A stretch of 43,417 bases of DNA from Pseudoalteromonas sp. MSK9-3 (GTDB lineage Bacteria; Pseudomonadota; Gammaproteobacteria; Enterobacterales; Alteromonadaceae), in assembly GCF_003590335.1 (NCBI RefSeq), contig NZ_MIET01000019.1, forward strand, positions 1-43,417, in the 5' to 3' direction. The notes under the pieces were generated by a model, which was not told the origin of the DNA, did no database searches, and was given only the letters and a program-made list of their open reading frames with translations. Shown piece after piece: positions 41,446-43,417 of this stretch. Numbering within the stretch: the first letter of the stretch is position 1; every line of letters starts with the position of its first letter. Position numbers and translations under genes: made by a program.

Positions 41446-42600
41446 TTAAGCGGATACCCGTGCTAAACGTAATCTTGGATTAACGGGTATCAATACTACT
41501 TCTTTTGCAATTGCCCAGATATACGCAATCATTTCTCTGGCAATAGCAGTGACAACAAGGTTGTAATGCTTGCCTTTATTTATAAGCTTTTTATAACGTT
41601 TGCAGAGTCTTAATTGTGCTTTCCATGCGATATCAACAATTTGCTTTGGCAAGCCTTCTTGTCGTTTTTGTAGTTCAGTCGATACGTTGGCAGCATGGCG
41701 ATAACTATGCGCGCCTTCAACTAATAATCGCCTTGCTCGACCATTGCCACATTTAGTAATTGCACCAATATGCCTTTTACCACCGCTTGAGTGTTCACTT
41801 GGTACAAGGCCAAGGTAACTCATGAGTTTACGCGGATGATCGAAGCGGGTTAAATCACCAAGCTCAGCCACAACGCCAGCGGCGACAAGTAAGCGAACGC
41901 CGCGCATGGCTTGAATGGCTTTAACAACGGGGTAATAACGCCATTGATAAATATGATGAGATAGTTCGTTGTCGAGTCGGCCCAATCGTGGAGTTCGCTC
42001 GTTTATAGTTTGAATAAACTCTTGTAAAACGATTTGTTGTGCAGGGTGTGGCAACACAAGTTCGGTGAGCCAACGTAAGTGTTTGAGAGACCAGTTTGCT
42101 GTGCCTGCATAGTTAATATTATTGCGAAGTAACAGCGCTTTTAGTTGGTATTTGGCATCTTTTAAATCCTTCATGGCGACTTCTCGAGCACGAGATAAAT
42201 CACGAATAGCTTCATCTTCAGGCTCGGGGACATAAATAGGGGTTAAGTCTTCAGATTTAAGATGCTTTGCGAGTTTTAGTGCATCACGTTTGTCAGTTTT
42301 AATGCGTTCACCAGGCTTTTTAGGTATTAAAGAGGGGGCAACCACGTAACAGCAATGTCCAAGAGAAGTAATTAAACGGTAAATCCAGTAACCACAAGGG
42401 CCAGCCTCATAAACGAAATGCAGAGTTGCATTAGGGTATTTAGATTCAAATTGCCTGATAAGCTTTTTAATAGCGACTTTAGAAGAAGGAATTCGGCCGT
42501 GATGGATAGGTTGAGCGCCGCGTTGCTCTTCAATATAAGCCACTTCATTAAACTCTTTATGAGTATCTAAGCCAATGAAAAGTATGTTATGTTTGCTCAT
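41446..42600 (-). CDS. IS110-family transposase (DEDD recombinase)
   Basis: The 384-residue protein has the RuvC-like DEDD part: FIGLDTHKEFNEVAY (D), FVYEAGPCGYWIYR (E), KTDKRDALKLAKHL (two D), and the C-terminal Tnp20 part with MRGVRLLVAAGVVAELGDLT, LMSYLGLVPSEHSSGG carrying the probable catalytic Ser, and KCGNGRARRLLVEGAHSYR. IS110-family recombinases use an element-encoded RNA to recognise donor and target. The gene seems intact. Confidence 0.95.
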   Translation of the reverse strand: MSKHNILFIGLDTHKEFNEVAYIEEQRGAQPIHHGRIPSSKVAIKKLIRQFESKYPNATLHFVYEAGPCGYWIYRLITSLGHCCYVVAPSLIPKKPGERIKTDKRDALKLAKHLKSEDLTPIYVPEPEDEAIRDLSRAREVAMKDLKDAKYQLKALLLRNNINYAGTANWSLKHLRWLTELVLPHPAQQIVLQEFIQTINERTPRLGRLDNELSHHIYQWRYYPVVKAIQAMRGVRLLVAAGVVAELGDLTRFDHPRKLMSYLGLVPSEHSSGGKRHIGAITKCGNGRARRLLVEGAHSYRHAANVSTELQKRQEGLPKQIVDIAWKAQLRLCKRYKKLINKGKHYNLVVTAIAREMIAYIWAIAKEVVLIPVNPRLRLARVSA

Positions 42601-42601
42601 G

Positions 42602-42681
42602 CTAGCCTCTGCTATTTAGTTATTTGACAAACTAATTATGGCTCTGGCTTTAAGCTAACCCACGAAAATGCGGAGGCTAGC
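42602..42681. repeat. Inverted repeat flanking the transposase leader
   Basis: GCTAGCCTCTGC (42602-42613) and GCGGAGGCTAGC (42670-42681) are complementary with one mismatch and flank the 5' leader of the IS110 transposase gene. The transcript leader could form a long hairpin that limits translation or read-in transcription. Confidence 0.6.
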
Positions 42682-42713
42682 ACCGTGTGGGAGTCATTAT
42701 GTCTAGGTTACTT

Positions 42714-43223
42714 ATGCGCAGATTCCAGAATATCAGCAAAACTCTAAATAAGGAGTTAACTGAAAAATTTCCAAATATTGATTCTGCAACTTATAGCGCA
42801 GCTCATAAAGTAGAAGGTTTTACATACTTAGCTGTTTCTGTGTTTGAGCAGTGGTTAGGGAAGGATGATTACCATTTTCTTGAAAATGTTTCTGATGAAG
42901 AAGATCGAAAAAGAACTTCTAAATTAAACCTGTTAAGTGAAAAGTTAATCGAGATTACAAGGGTTTATACTTATAGATTCAAAGGTAAAAATGCTGATAG
43001 AGTAGCTTTCAAAGAGTTTAGAAGTCGAGAGTTATTAAAGCATTATTGTAGTGGTACAAATGACGAATATTTTAAAATTGCCATTCCTGAATATGAGTGT
43101 ATTTACTTAGGAAGTGAGGATTATACAAATATTATATATTATCGAAACATCGATAAATTGAACGAATTCTTAGACTTAATTTCTGCTTGTGGTTTATATA
43201 CAATAGAGCATTGGGAACAGTAA
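42714..43223 (+). CDS. Integron cassette protein of unknown function
   Basis: I favour ATG 42714 (MRRFQNISKTLNKELTEKFP, 169 residues), which has AGG 7 bases upstream; ATG 42699 lies at the border of the IS110 element. The protein is soluble, with a helical N-terminal half (TYLAVSVFEQWLGKDDYHF, TSKLNLLSEKLIEIT) and a second half with YECIYLGSEDYTNIIYYRN and KLNEFLDLISACGLYT. No signal peptide or known motif. It is followed immediately by an attC site, so it is a cassette gene; its cassette start is obscured by the IS. Confidence 0.75.
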   Translation: MRRFQNISKTLNKELTEKFPNIDSATYSAAHKVEGFTYLAVSVFEQWLGKDDYHFLENVSDEEDRKRTSKLNLLSEKLIEITRVYTYRFKGKNADRVAFKEFRSRELLKHYCSGTNDEYFKIAIPEYECIYLGSEDYTNIIYYRNIDKLNEFLDLISACGLYTIEHWEQ

Positions 43224-43277
43224 CCTAACAAATAAGGATAGGTGTCGCGCAGCCGACACCTTATCTGGGTGTTGAAC
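43223..43277 (+). other. attC site of the second cassette
   Basis: ACCTAAC (43223-43229) fits R'' and GTTGAAC (43271-43277) fits R' exactly. Between them GGATAGGTGTCG pairs with CGACACCTTATC with one extrahelical base, around a short loop (CGCAGC). The site begins in the stop codon of the cassette gene and is 55 bases long. The remaining 140 bases of the window show no gene. Confidence 0.85.
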
Positions 43278-43417
43278 AAGCCCGAAGTGAGTTTTATAGC
43301 TTATTTATAGTAAATAGTGATGAATATATTTTTCTATTTGTAGCGGCGTTCATTTATTTTAGCCGAGTGGATGCACTTCTTGCGTTCAGAAGTTAAATTA
43401 ATATATCTATATCAATT

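Larger units (their letters stand above)
41143..42697 (-). mobile_element. IS110-family (IS1111-type) element inserted at an attC crossover end
   Basis: Subterminal inverted repeats ATGACTCCCAC (41143-41153) and GTGGGAGTCAT (42687-42697) are exact 11-bp complements. The element contains one transposase gene on the minus strand and a long noncoding 3' part, the arrangement of the IS1111 group. Its left edge is directly at the GGCGTT of the preceding attC. Borders a few bases outside the repeats are likely, as is usual for this group. Confidence 0.85.

Noticed and set aside
1..43417. tRNA, rRNA, CRISPR array or prophage genes
   Set aside because: I saw no cloverleaf-like GTTCRANNC patterns in context, no regular repeat-spacer run and no phage structural genes in the window.

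Overview
The window looks like a chromosomal segment of a marine gammaproteobacterium of the order Alteromonadales, most like Pseudoalteromonas. This rests on moderate-to-low GC content, the cbb3 oxidase block ccoNOQP-fixH-ccoI-ccoS followed by fnr and uspE, a secreted chorismate mutase, and a chromosomal integron with its integrase at the right end. No database search was possible; names come from motifs and family knowledge.

Layout. 1-2.0 kb: worn accessory DNA, with the right end of an ISAs1-family insertion sequence that has replaced the 3' end of an HxlR regulator gene, a divergent quinone-reductase-like gene, a GNAT gene and an acyltransferase-3 remnant. 2.1-7.8 kb: ppiB; a PAS/AAA+ sigma-54 activator; a CcoG/RdxA-like ferredoxin gene with its own sigma-54 promoter and tandem upstream dyads; a cytochrome b561/YceI pair; a periplasmic binding-protein-like gene. 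8.1-12.0 kb: three co-directional genes (dienelactone-hydrolase-like, acetoacetate-decarboxylase-like, very long FAD amine-oxidase/carotenoid-desaturase-like) that look like an uncharacterised small-molecule pathway. 12.2-14.6 kb: secreted unknown protein, TPR protein, and a 66-residue double-glycine peptide precursor without a visible modification enzyme.

14.8-23.6 kb: housekeeping and envelope genes, namely a parvulin, a small lipoprotein, ttcA, periplasmic chorismate mutase, DUF998, the DUF1501/DUF1800 secreted pair and an OmpR-type two-component system. 23.7-32.6 kb: minus-strand respiratory block reading ccoN, ccoO, ccoQ, ccoP, terminator, fixH, ccoI, ccoS, safE-like, fnr, uspE, with an FNR-box-like site upstream of ccoN. 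32.9-36.8 kb: lipoprotein, GreA/B-like protein, large unknown protein, glycine-zipper protein and a PD40 beta-propeller protein.

36.9-43.4 kb: a decayed chromosomal integron. The integrase gene intI reads leftward, keeps a near-ideal LexA box in its promoter, and is split by a roughly 200-bp MITE-like element. The array reads rightward: a possible attI or first core site, a tyrosine-recombinase plus IS91-type transposase module lying exactly where a cassette would lie, a DUF7710-like cassette with a clear attC, an IS110/IS1111-type element inserted at that attC's crossover end, and a second cassette with a clear attC. The noncoding 3' part of the IS110 element can fold and contains a 7-mer matching its attC target, as a bridge RNA would.

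I saw no tRNA, rRNA or CRISPR array. The best leads for something undescribed are the 8.1-12.0 kb cluster, the orphan peptide precursor, the sigma-54 regulatory circuit at 2.7-5.7 kb, and the attC-targeting IS110 element with its putative guide RNA.
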